Of a stretch of DNA of 24,457 nt, positions 6,114-13,295 are shown in pieces. Both the position numbers and the translations under genes were made by a program. The first letter of the stretch is position 1. Each line of letters begins with the position of its first letter. Source of the DNA: Oribacterium sp. UBA5894 (GTDB lineage: Bacteria; Bacillota; Clostridia; Lachnospirales; Lachnospiraceae); assembly GCA_002431355.1 (NCBI GenBank), contig DJEQ01000023.1:1630-26086 (forward strand), in the 5' to 3' direction. A model generated the notes under the pieces. That model did not search any database and was not told the DNA's origin. It saw only the letters and a list, made by a program, of their open reading frames with translations.

Positions 6114-7403
6114 ATGGCAACGGTAAAACCTTTCCGGGCAGTGCGCCCGAATCCGGCGGTGGCGCAGGAGGTGGCAGCGCTTCCATATGATGTCTATTCC
6201 CGTGCGGAAGCAAGGAAAGCGGTGGAAGGCCATCCGCTTTCCTTCCTGAACATTGACCGCCCGGAGACACAGTTCCCGGAAACGCAGGATATGTATGCCC
6301 CGGAGGTGTATGCGAAGGCGGCAGAACTCCTGCAGACGGAAATGGCAGATGGCACGTTTGTGCGTGAAGCCGACGCCTGCTACTATATTTATGAGCTTAC
6401 GATGAATGGACGGGCGCAGACGGGTATCGTCGCACTGAGCTCCATTGATGACTACCTCACGGGTGTGTGCAGGAAGCACGAGAATACCGTGGAGGCAAAG
6501 GAACAGGACCGGATCCGTCATGTGGATACCTGCTCCATGCAGACGGGACCGATCTTTCTCGCGTATCGTGCAAATCCGGAGATCGAGGCCCTGGTGCAGA
6601 AGGCGAAAAAGGCCGAAGCACTGTATGACTTTGTGACGGATGACGGCATTCGCCATCGCGTGTGGAGGCTGGATGCGCCGGAGACCGTTGCACGGCTGGA
6701 GGCACTGTTTGAAGCAGTGCCGTCCACCTATATTGCCGATGGACATCACCGCGCTGCCAGTGCAGTCAAGGTGGGACTTCGCCGTCGGGCGGCACACCCG
6801 GACTACGATGGAACGGAGGAATTCAACTATTTCCTGTCGGTGCTCTTCCCGGATGAGGAGCTGAAGATTCTGGACTATAATCGTGTGGTCCATGATCTCC
6901 ATGGCCTCGATCCGGAGGATTTCATGTTTTCGATTGAGGAAAACTTTCTCGTTTTCCATCTGACGCAGCCGATCTCCCCGAAGGTGAAGGGCGAAATCTG
7001 CATGTACCTCGGTGGGGAGTGGTTTCTGCTTCGCACGAAGGACGCCCTGGTGGCAGCCCGTGCGGAGGACCCGGTGAAGTCTCTGGATGTGTCCCTTCTG
7101 CAGGACGTGATTCTGGAGCCGCTTCTCGGCATTGGCGATCCGCGAACCGACCCACGCATTGAGTTTGTGGGCGGCATCCGCGGCCTTCGCGAGCTGGAAA
7201 AGCGGGTGAGTCAGCATACCTATCAGCATGCCATGGACGGGACCCTCGAGGAGATCGGCCCGGCGGTCGCCTTCGCCATGCATCCAACCTCCATCTCGGA
7301 GCTCCTGAATGTTGCAGACCATGGCCTTCTGATGCCACCGAAATCCACCTGGTTTGAACCGAAGCTCCGCTCGGGTTTGTTCCTCCATGAAATCGAGCGC
7401 TGA
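6114..7403 (+). CDS. DUF1015 family protein, third gene of the serine operon
   Basis: This 429-residue soluble protein has no signal peptide. The opening KPFRAVRPNPAVAQEVAALP with PYDVYS shortly after, and the segment IADGHHRAAS (D209, G210, H211, H212, R213), are hallmarks of DUF1015. The biochemical role of this family is not established to my knowledge. The DGHHR segment resembles the motif in ParB/Srx-fold proteins, a fold that includes ATP- or ADP-dependent free serine kinases, and the gene lies 16 bases after serA with a strong AAGGAG site. I therefore infer a function in serine or phosphoserine metabolism, possibly a kinase or phosphate-handling step, but nothing here proves it. No terminator is visible between it and the ftsH promoter, so some read-through into ftsH is likely. 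Confidence 0.9.
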   Translation: MATVKPFRAVRPNPAVAQEVAALPYDVYSRAEARKAVEGHPLSFLNIDRPETQFPETQDMYAPEVYAKAAELLQTEMADGTFVREADACYYIYELTMNGRAQTGIVALSSIDDYLTGVCRKHENTVEAKEQDRIRHVDTCSMQTGPIFLAYRANPEIEALVQKAKKAEALYDFVTDDGIRHRVWRLDAPETVARLEALFEAVPSTYIADGHHRAASAVKVGLRRRAAHPDYDGTEEFNYFLSVLFPDEELKILDYNRVVHDLHGLDPEDFMFSIEENFLVFHLTQPISPKVKGEICMYLGGEWFLLRTKDALVAARAEDPVKSLDVSLLQDVILEPLLGIGDPRTDPRIEFVGGIRGLRELEKRVSQHTYQHAMDGTLEEIGPAVAFAMHPTSISELLNVADHGLLMPPKSTWFEPKLRSGLFLHEIER

Positions 7404-7421
7404 GAAGCTGTACCGCGAGCC

Positions 7422-7450
7422 TTGATTTTGGAGATTCCCTTCCGTATAAT
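7422..7450 (+). promoter_or_regulatory. ftsH promoter
   Basis: TTGATT (7422-7427), exactly 17 bp, then TATAAT (7445-7450). It starts 18 bases after the DUF1015 stop. The predicted transcription start near 7457 falls before the ATG at 7473, which rules out the in-frame TTG at 7422 as the start codon. Confidence 0.85.
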
Positions 7451-7472
7451 TAGGGTTACTGCAGAAGGAAGA

Positions 7473-9680
7473 ATGGAGAACCAGATGGAGAATAACAACA
7501 ATCAGGGAAACGACGGCAGAGGCTTCCGGCATTCTGGCCAGACCTTTATGGTGCTGATCATTGCGGCGGTCGTGACCTTTTTCGTATATACGATGATTCG
7601 CGGCGTATTTGTGTCGGGCGTGACACAGGAAATCAGCTACACTGAATTTATGAACATGGTCGACAGCGATCAGGTGCAGCAGGTGGAGTGGGGTGACAGC
7701 GACATTACGATCATTCCGAAGGAAGGTGTCACACCAGCTGCAGGTACGTCCGGCGAATACAGTGCCTACCTGAACCAGACCGATGTACGCTATTATGTCG
7801 TGCCGGTCAATGCAGACGCCGAGCATCTGGTGGATCAGATGCTCGAGCATGGTGTCGTTATTTATAAGAAGAAACCGGATAATTCCGGTTTTATTATGGA
7901 AGCGCTCATCAGCGTTGTGCTTCCATTCGTCCTGATCTTTGCCATTATGAATATGACCATGCGTCGTATGGGCAATGGAAACGGCGGGATCATGGGCGTC
8001 GGCAAGTCGACGGCGAAGATGTATATGCAGAAGGAAACCGGTGTTACCTTTAAGGATGTGGCCGGGGAGGATGAGGCGAAGGAATCCCTGATTGAAATCG
8101 TGGACTTCCTTCATAATCCGACGAAATATACAGCCATCGGTGCGAAGCTGCCGAAGGGAGCGCTTCTGGTGGGACCTCCAGGAACTGGTAAAACGCTGCT
8201 GGCGAAGGCCGTAGCAGGGGAGGCACAGGTCCCATTCTACAGTCTGTCCGGTTCCGACTTTGTAGAGATGTTTGTCGGTGTCGGTGCGAGCCGTGTGCGG
8301 GATCTGTTTAAGCAGGCCACACAGTCAGCCCCTTGCATCATCTTTATTGATGAGATCGATGCCATCGGTAAAACACGAGATACGCGCTTCGGAGGCAATG
8401 AAGAGCGGGAGCAGACCCTGAACCAGCTGCTGTCGGAGATGGATGGCTTCGATGCCTCGAAGGGCATTATGGTTATGGGCGCCACCAATCGCCCGGAGAT
8501 TCTGGATCCGGCACTTCTTCGTCCGGGTCGTTTCGACCGCCGTATCGTGGTGGAAAAGCCGGATCTGAAGGGACGTGTCAATATTCTGAAGGTCCATGCG
8601 CGGGATGTGCAGCTGGATGATTCGGTGGATTTCAATGAAATTGCTCTTGCAACCTCTGGCGCAGTGGGTGCGGATCTTGCGAATATGATGAACGAAGCCG
8701 CCATTACGGCCGTGAAGCATGGACGTAAGAAAGTCTCACAGGCGGATCTTTTTGAGGCCGTCGAGGTCGTTCTGGTCGGAAAAGAAAAGAAGGACCGTAT
8801 TCTGAGCCAGGAGGAAAGACGGATTGTTTCCTATCATGAGGTAGGACATGCACTGGTTTCTGCGATTCAGAAGGATGCAGAGCCGGTACAGAAAATCACC
8901 ATTGTGCCACGAACCATGGGTGCACTGGGCTATGTGATGCAGGTACCAGAGGAAGAGAAGTACTTAAATACGAAGGCAGAGCTGCATGCGATGCTGGTGA
9001 CCTACCTTGCAGGACGTGCCGCGGAGGAAATCGCCTTTGATACCGTGACAACCGGCGCGGCCAATGACATTGAAAAGGCAACGAAGCTTGCACGTGCGAT
9101 GGTGACACAGTATGGTATGTCGGAGCGCTTCGGGCTTATGGGCCTGGAAAGCCAGGAATCCATGTACCTGAATACCGGTCGTACCGTTATGAACTGTGGA
9201 GATGATACGGCGACGGCCGTGGACCAGGAGGTCATGAAGGTGCTGAAGGACTGCTATGCGGAAGCGAAGCAGATCCTCCGTGAGAACCGGGATGCCCTGG
9301 ATCAGATTGCGTCCTTCCTGATCGAGCGTGAAACCATCACGGGCAAGGAATTCATGGAGATTCTCCACCGTATTCAGCGTGCGGACACGGATCCTGCGGC
9401 GGGCGGCGCAGAAACGACCGATGCGACAGTGGGCGCGCAGGGCACGACTACAGCGGATGCCCAGCAGTCCGAGAATGCAAATCGTGCATCGGCAGAAGCG
9501 GATGCTCTGCTTCGTGAAAAAGCGAAGCAGCTGCAGAAGGAGGTTCGAAAGGCAGAGGAAAAGGTTTCCTTCGAAGAGGCACGGGCGATGTATGCAGCAC
9601 CGGACATGAATGGAAAGACAGATGCCGCGGACGCATCGAAGCATACAGTCGCGGAGGACACGGAGTCGAAGCAGTCATAA
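7473..9680 (+). CDS. ftsH: ATP-dependent zinc metalloprotease FtsH
   Basis: FtsH is a membrane-anchored AAA+ protease that extracts and degrades misfolded membrane proteins and some regulators. The ATG at 7473 is used, with AGAAGGAA (7463-7470) just upstream. Domains in order: short Asn-rich N-terminus; transmembrane segment 1 (about 25-42); extracytoplasmic domain; transmembrane segment 2 (about 142-165); AAA module with Walker A GPPGTGKT (234-241), Walker B FIDEID, and second region of homology ending GRFDRR; then the peptidase domain with zinc motif HEVGH (455-459) and a third ligand Asp near 532. The family usually has HEAGH, so Ala is replaced by Val outside the ligands. At 735 residues it is about 100 longer than most bacterial FtsH, owing to a low-complexity Ala/Thr/Glu/Lys-rich tail from about 636. 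It is a monocistronic unit with its own promoter and terminator. Confidence 0.97.
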   Translation: MENQMENNNNQGNDGRGFRHSGQTFMVLIIAAVVTFFVYTMIRGVFVSGVTQEISYTEFMNMVDSDQVQQVEWGDSDITIIPKEGVTPAAGTSGEYSAYLNQTDVRYYVVPVNADAEHLVDQMLEHGVVIYKKKPDNSGFIMEALISVVLPFVLIFAIMNMTMRRMGNGNGGIMGVGKSTAKMYMQKETGVTFKDVAGEDEAKESLIEIVDFLHNPTKYTAIGAKLPKGALLVGPPGTGKTLLAKAVAGEAQVPFYSLSGSDFVEMFVGVGASRVRDLFKQATQSAPCIIFIDEIDAIGKTRDTRFGGNEEREQTLNQLLSEMDGFDASKGIMVMGATNRPEILDPALLRPGRFDRRIVVEKPDLKGRVNILKVHARDVQLDDSVDFNEIALATSGAVGADLANMMNEAAITAVKHGRKKVSQADLFEAVEVVLVGKEKKDRILSQEERRIVSYHEVGHALVSAIQKDAEPVQKITIVPRTMGALGYVMQVPEEEKYLNTKAELHAMLVTYLAGRAAEEIAFDTVTTGAANDIEKATKLARAMVTQYGMSERFGLMGLESQESMYLNTGRTVMNCGDDTATAVDQEVMKVLKDCYAEAKQILRENRDALDQIASFLIERETITGKEFMEILHRIQRADTDPAAGGAETTDATVGAQGTTTADAQQSENANRASAEADALLREKAKQLQKEVRKAEEKVSFEEARAMYAAPDMNGKTDAADASKHTVAEDTESKQS

Positions 9681-9683
9681 GCC

Positions 9684-9725
9684 AGAGCTGTCTGTGGGAT
9701 GATTTCCACAGGCAGCTCTTTTATT
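9684..9725 (+). terminator. ftsH terminator
   Basis: AGAGCTGTCTGTGG (9684-9697) pairs with CCACAGGCAGCTCT (9706-9719) over 14 bp with one U-G pair, followed by TTTTATT. The T-tract doubles as the left end of the next hairpin. Confidence 0.92.
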
Positions 9726-9761
9726 GATCCACGATTGCGAAGCAATCGTGGATCAATAAAA
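9719..9761. repeat. Solo long hairpin matching hairpin 1 of the repeat
   Basis: A perfect 20-bp inverted repeat (9719-9738 with 9742-9761) around loop GAA. Its core, ATCCACGATTGC with its complement, is identical to hairpin 1 of both repeat copies. It is two bases from the far end of copy B. In the ftsH sense direction it reads like the start of another element of which only the first hairpin is present. Confidence 0.85.
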
Positions 9762-9762
9762 T

Positions 9763-9983
9763 GAGACGATGCCATGATATGCGCCTTTGGCGCGGGCATC
9801 GTCGCTTGATTTGACCACATCCGTGGTCAAACAGCCTCGCCCTAACATCGGGCTAGAGTTGCCCGATGTTAGCCCTTTGGGCGCAGATCAAAGATCTGCG
9901 GGATATCGTTCCGGAGTTTGCATGAAGCAAACTCCTTCACTGCCGCCTGGGGGCATCCACGATTGCTTCGCAATCGTGGATCA
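9763..9983 (-). repeat. Multi-hairpin intergenic repeat, copy B (inverted)
   Basis: A 221-bp element, inverted relative to 3469-3687 and about 89 percent identical by eye. The order of hairpins is the same when read on the minus strand: hairpin 1 (9955-9981), the enclosing GCCC/GGGC pair, two perfect hairpins, CTAACATCGGGC/GCCCGATGTTAG, hairpin 6 (9810-9831) and the terminal two-level hairpin (outer arms 9765-9773 and 9795-9803), followed on the minus strand by CATTTTATT. Differences lie mostly in loops or are compensated in stems. The element starts exactly at the stop codon of the minus-strand HTH gene. Apart from the ftsH terminator and the solo hairpin, it fills the interval between ftsH and that gene. 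Confidence 0.85.
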
Positions 9984-10226
9984 ATCCCCTTCTTCTTCGA
10001 TCTGGAAGGTGAAGATTTCAGATGGGACGACATTGAGGCAGTCGCACAGCATGGCGATGGATTTCAGGGAGACCGGTTCATCAGAGCGTAGGCGATGCAG
10101 CATGCTTGAGGAGATGCTCATACGCACGACGAGATCATATTGAGACAGATTTTTGCGGCGCAGGGTTCGCCAGAAGGGTGCATAAGAGATGATTTTTTCG
10201 TAGGAACGCTTGGATTTCGTACGCAT
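9981..10226 (-). CDS. Small Cro/C1-type HTH protein (HTH_26-like)
   Basis: This is an 81-residue predicted DNA-binding protein. I choose the ATG at 10226 because AAAAGGA lies about 9-12 bases upstream of it. A longer frame to 10355 is open, but its extra N-terminus (Pro/Ser-rich, Trp/His/Gln) does not resemble the family. The body ISYAPFWRTLRRKNLSQYDL, followed by a SSSMLHRLRSDEPVSL recognition region and LCDCLNVVPSEIF, matches small Cro/C1-type regulators of the YozG type. It has no sensing domain. It is transcribed divergently from the metallophosphoesterase operon, which it might regulate. Its TGA stop is the first triplet of repeat copy B, so the repeat forms its 3' untranslated region. 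Confidence 0.82.
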   Translation of the reverse strand: MRTKSKRSYEKIISYAPFWRTLRRKNLSQYDLVVRMSISSSMLHRLRSDEPVSLKSIAMLCDCLNVVPSEIFTFQIEEEGD

Positions 10227-10251
10227 GTTGGATACCATCCTTTTCGATAGA

Positions 10252-10263
10252 ATCCCTTGGGAT
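10252..10263. promoter_or_regulatory. Candidate operator in the divergent region
   Basis: The inverted repeat ATCCC-TT-GGGAT lies 26 bases upstream of the HTH gene's start codon. Small Cro/C1 proteins often bind such sites and repress their own gene. No other support is available from sequence alone. The rest of the 10227-10405 gap holds no convincing gene. Confidence 0.25.
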
Positions 10264-10405
10264 GAGGTAGACACGGCAGAGAACAGCCCAGCCGTTTGAT
10301 GCAGCCAGTGCTTGCATGAACTGGAGGATGGTTCTGGCTTGGGAGAAGGTATCAAACAGACAAAGAGTGTTTTAACAACAGTATAGAATTTGAGGACAGG
10401 ATCGA

Positions 10406-11365
10406 ATGCTCAGGATGCTCGTTATAATCGGCCTTTTGCTTGTTATGCTAATTGGTTTATCTATATCAGAATACGAAAGAAGTACACTGAAGACAGAAAG
10501 CTATACACTTTATGCGAAGGAAGTCTCCCGCCCTTATCGCTTTCTTTTTCTTTCTGATCTGCATGAGGTGGAGTTTGGAAAAGAAAATGCCCGTCTCCTG
10601 CAGAAAATTGAGGAGCTGGATCCGGAATTTATTCTGATCGGCGGTGATTTTATCCGCTGTCATAAGCTTCGCCCATGGTCCGGGCATCGCCATCGGGACA
10701 GTGTAGAGGTGACCTGCCGCTTTCTGGAGGCTATCCGCCACCGCTATCCGGTCTATTATGCCATCGGAAATCATGAGGAGCGTTTACGGGAGAAAGCCGG
10801 GATTGTGCATTGCACGAGTGGGGCCAAGTATGATACATATATACAGAACATGGCCCGGGCAGATTATGCCCGTCTTGAAAAGGCATGGGAGGGTGTGCAG
10901 CTCATCGATAATACGCGGGTCGTACGAGAGGAGCTGGAGCTGTCCGGACTGACGCTGGACTTAAGCTACTTTCGAAATCTGCTGACGCACCAGCGGAAGC
11001 CACTCACGGAAGAAGACATCCGGGCGAAGCTCGGCGCGATACAGGAAGGCAGGTATCCGATTCTGCTGCTTCATACACCACTGTATGGGCATGAGGCCCT
11101 GCGAGAAGGAGAAAAGCTCGTACTGAGTGGTCATTACCATGGCGGCACGATTCGTATCCCAGGGCTCGGTGCCCTGATGACGCCGCAGTTTCAGTTTTTC
11201 GTGCGGGAATGTGCAGGGCGCTTCGAGGATGGGGATGGAAATCTCATTATTAACCGTGGACTGGGGACGCATTCCATCAATCTTCGTATCAATGACAAGC
11301 CGGAAATCAGCCTCATTACACTGAGGCCAGAGCAGGAGAGGCATGGCACAGGAATTAACATTTAA
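10406..11365 (+). CDS. Membrane-anchored metallophosphoesterase (YkuE/YaeI-like)
   Basis: This 319-residue protein has an N-terminal hydrophobic anchor (about 5-20) and a calcineurin-like metallophosphoesterase domain. All metal-binding blocks are visible: D51 and H53 in LSDLHEVEFG, GGDF (79-82), GNHE near 121-124, a His in LLLHTPLYG, and GHYHGG (242-247). Relatives hydrolyse phosphodiester or pyrophosphate bonds of lipid intermediates or nucleotides; the substrate here is unknown. The ATG at 10406 follows GAGGA (10392-10396). A TATAGAAT sequence at 10382-10389 may be its -10, without a clear -35. Its 3' end overlaps scpA by 23 bases, so it is the first gene of a five-gene operon. The first part of the gene is visibly more AT-rich than the downstream genes. 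Confidence 0.9.
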   Translation: MLRMLVIIGLLLVMLIGLSISEYERSTLKTESYTLYAKEVSRPYRFLFLSDLHEVEFGKENARLLQKIEELDPEFILIGGDFIRCHKLRPWSGHRHRDSVEVTCRFLEAIRHRYPVYYAIGNHEERLREKAGIVHCTSGAKYDTYIQNMARADYARLEKAWEGVQLIDNTRVVREELELSGLTLDLSYFRNLLTHQRKPLTEEDIRAKLGAIQEGRYPILLLHTPLYGHEALREGEKLVLSGHYHGGTIRIPGLGALMTPQFQFFVRECAGRFEDGDGNLIINRGLGTHSINLRINDKPEISLITLRPEQERHGTGINI

Positions 11366-12149
11366 ACTGGAAAAATTTGAGGGGCCGCTGGACCTTCTGC
11401 TGCATCTCATCGAGCGGGATAAGATCGATATATTCGATATTCCGATTGTGCAGATCACGGCAGAATATATGGCATACATCGCCGAGATGGAGGAAGAGGA
11501 TCTGGATCTCGTTTCGGATTTCCTGGTCATGGCAGCGACGCTTCTGGAAATCAAGTCCCGTATGCTGCTTCCGAAGGAAGTGGATGAGGAAACGGGAGAA
11601 GAGGTGGATCCTCGTGCGGAGCTTGTAGCCCGTCTTCTGGAATACCGGAAGTATAAATACATGGCGGAGCAGCTCGAGGCACAGGAGGATCAGGCGGATC
11701 TTTATTTTTACAAGGGGCCGACGATACCGAAGGAGGTGGAGAAGTATGTACCTCCGATCAATCTCGACGCGCTTCTCAAGGATGTCACCCTGGAGCGCCT
11801 GCAGAAGGTCTTTGAGGATGTGATGAAGCGAAGAGATGAATCCATTGACCAGGTGCGTTCCCGCTTCGGTGTCATCAAGCGAGAGAAAATTTCACTGGAA
11901 GGGCGTATCCGGGATGTGCTGAAGTATGTACGGGGACATCATCGTGTTTCCTTCCGCCATATGGTGGCGAAAAAGAAAGACAAGATGGATGTGGTGGTCA
12001 GCTTCCTGGCCATTCTGGAGCTTATGAAGATGGGGCGCATCACCGCTGTACAGGAGGAACCCTTCGGTGATCTGGATATTGCGGAGGTAGAGCATCCGGA
12101 AGGAACGGATGAGGAGCTTGATATGAAGGGACTGGAGGATTTTGACTGA
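11343..12149 (+). CDS. scpA: Segregation and condensation protein ScpA
   Basis: ScpA is the kleisin subunit of the SMC-ScpAB condensin that compacts and separates chromosomes. It bridges the SMC head domains and binds an ScpB dimer. The 268-residue protein begins with the conserved FKLEKFEGPLDLLLHLIERD. It continues with the helical IDIFDIPIVQITAEY segment, an acidic middle region, and a C-terminal winged helix (about 185-250; VSFLAILELMKMGRITAVQE) that contacts the SMC cap. The ATG at 11343 lies within the end of the phosphoesterase gene, with AGGAGAGG immediately upstream. Its TGA overlaps the scpB ATG by one base, so the two partners are translationally coupled. Confidence 0.97.
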   Translation: MAQELTFKLEKFEGPLDLLLHLIERDKIDIFDIPIVQITAEYMAYIAEMEEEDLDLVSDFLVMAATLLEIKSRMLLPKEVDEETGEEVDPRAELVARLLEYRKYKYMAEQLEAQEDQADLYFYKGPTIPKEVEKYVPPINLDALLKDVTLERLQKVFEDVMKRRDESIDQVRSRFGVIKREKISLEGRIRDVLKYVRGHHRVSFRHMVAKKKDKMDVVVSFLAILELMKMGRITAVQEEPFGDLDIAEVEHPEGTDEELDMKGLEDFD

Positions 12150-12850
12150 TGGAGAACGAAGAACAGCTGGCAAAGGAAATTGACCAGGAGTTTTCCGAAG
12201 AGCTGCTGGAGGAGGAGCGCATTGTGGAGGCCCTCCTGTTCACGATGGGCCGCTCGGTTGGCATTGATGAGATCGCTACAGCACTCAATGCCGGAAAAAA
12301 GATCGCACAGGATGCCGTTGATCGTCTGATCGCAAAGTATGAAGCACGAAAAGGCGGAATGGTCATTAAGCGTCTCGAGCATCGCTATCAGATGGCGGCG
12401 GATCCAGACTGCTATCCGGCACTGATTCGTGTGGCGAAGCAGCCGAAAAAGCCGGTCCTGACCGATGTGGTCATGGAAACCCTGTCCATCATCGCCTATA
12501 AGCAGCCGGTGACGAAGGCTGAAATCGAGCGGATCCGTGGGGTGAGCTCCGACCATGCCGTGAATCGTCTCGTCGAATACGGCCTCGCCTACGAGGTGGG
12601 GCGTCTCAATGCACCGGGGCGTCCTGCCCTGTTTGCGACGACCGAGGAATTTCTCCGCCGCTTCGGCGTGAGCTCGATTGAGGAGCTTCCGGACCTAAAT
12701 CCGGAGGTAGCCGCAGAGATCAAGCAGGAGGTCGATGAAGAGGTCGTCGACATCATGGGACATGCAGAGGGAGAAGAAGGAAGCACAGAAAACGCAGAAG
12801 ACAGCGAAGGTGCAGCACAGCCGGAAGGAAAGGATGAAAACCATGCATAA
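12149..12850 (+). CDS. scpB: Segregation and condensation protein ScpB
   Basis: ScpB forms a dimer that binds the middle of ScpA in the condensin complex. The 233-residue protein has two winged-helix domains (about 20-95 and 105-180). The family-typical segment TLSIIAYKQPVTKAEIERIR is followed by GVSSDHAV, and NAPGRPALFATTEEFLRRFG is present. A poorly conserved acidic tail (Glu/Asp/Ala-rich, about 190-233) ends the protein. It starts at the ATG overlapping the scpA stop, with GGAGG about 11 bases upstream. The dUTPase gene starts inside its last codons. Confidence 0.96.
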   Translation: MENEEQLAKEIDQEFSEELLEEERIVEALLFTMGRSVGIDEIATALNAGKKIAQDAVDRLIAKYEARKGGMVIKRLEHRYQMAADPDCYPALIRVAKQPKKPVLTDVVMETLSIIAYKQPVTKAEIERIRGVSSDHAVNRLVEYGLAYEVGRLNAPGRPALFATTEEFLRRFGVSSIEELPDLNPEVAAEIKQEVDEEVVDIMGHAEGEEGSTENAEDSEGAAQPEGKDENHA

Positions 12851-13280
12851 AACGATGCGTATCAAATATCATTCCGATGCGATTCGAAAGCTCGAGTACA
12901 TTGACGGAAAGAGTGACTGGATTGATTTACGGGTTGCAGAGGATGTGACCCTTCGAAAGGGCGAGTTCCGCCTGATCAGCATGGGCATTTCCGTGGAGGT
13001 GCCGAAGGGATACGAAATGCTGCTTGCGCCACGGAGCTCCACCTTTAAGAATTATGGGCTTATTCAGACAAATTCCCTCGGGGTGATCGATGAGAGCTAC
13101 TGTGGAGATCAGGACATCATCCGCATGCCGGTCTATGCGACGCGGGATACCGAGGTGCATGTGAACGACCGCATCTGCCAGTTCCGCCTTCTCGAGCATC
13201 AGCCAGAGCTCGAATTTGAGGAGGTTGAAACACTCGGCCATCCAGACCGTGGCGGCTTCGGCTCCACAGGAAAGAATTAG
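12834..13280 (+). CDS. dut: dUTP diphosphatase
   Basis: It hydrolyses dUTP to dUMP and pyrophosphate, keeping uracil out of DNA and feeding thymidylate synthesis. I start it at ATG 12834, which overlaps scpB by 17 bases, has GGAAGG (12823-12828) upstream and gives 148 residues, the normal length for the trimeric family. Later in-frame ATGs at 12843 and 12855 are possible. The five motifs are visible: DLRVAED (1), APRSSTF (2), SLGVIDESYCGD (3, with catalytic Asp), NDRICQFRL (4) and the C-terminal RGGFGSTG (5) that closes over the phosphates. Motif 1 is less typical than the common YDLRA form. It is translated from the scpAB message. Confidence 0.95.
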   Translation: MKTMHKTMRIKYHSDAIRKLEYIDGKSDWIDLRVAEDVTLRKGEFRLISMGISVEVPKGYEMLLAPRSSTFKNYGLIQTNSLGVIDESYCGDQDIIRMPVYATRDTEVHVNDRICQFRLLEHQPELEFEEVETLGHPDRGGFGSTGKN

Positions 13281-13295
13281 GAGGAGGCGAGAACG

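Noticed and set aside
7422..7472. Longer FtsH start at a TTG codon
   Set aside because: The codon is part of the -35 hexamer, and transcription is predicted to begin after it; ATG 7473 has a ribosome site.
5958..8114. 718-residue open frame antisense to the ends of serA and ftsH and all of the DUF1015 gene
   Set aside because: It spans three real genes on the other strand and an active promoter, and its composition is typical of a shadow frame.
3469..9983. Composite transposon bounded by the two repeats
   Set aside because: No transposase or recombinase lies between or beside the copies, and the enclosed genes are core housekeeping genes; no target duplication was seen.
9787..10143. Plus-strand 118-residue frame over repeat copy B
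   Set aside because: Same spurious repeat frame as in copy A, running into the antisense of the real HTH gene.
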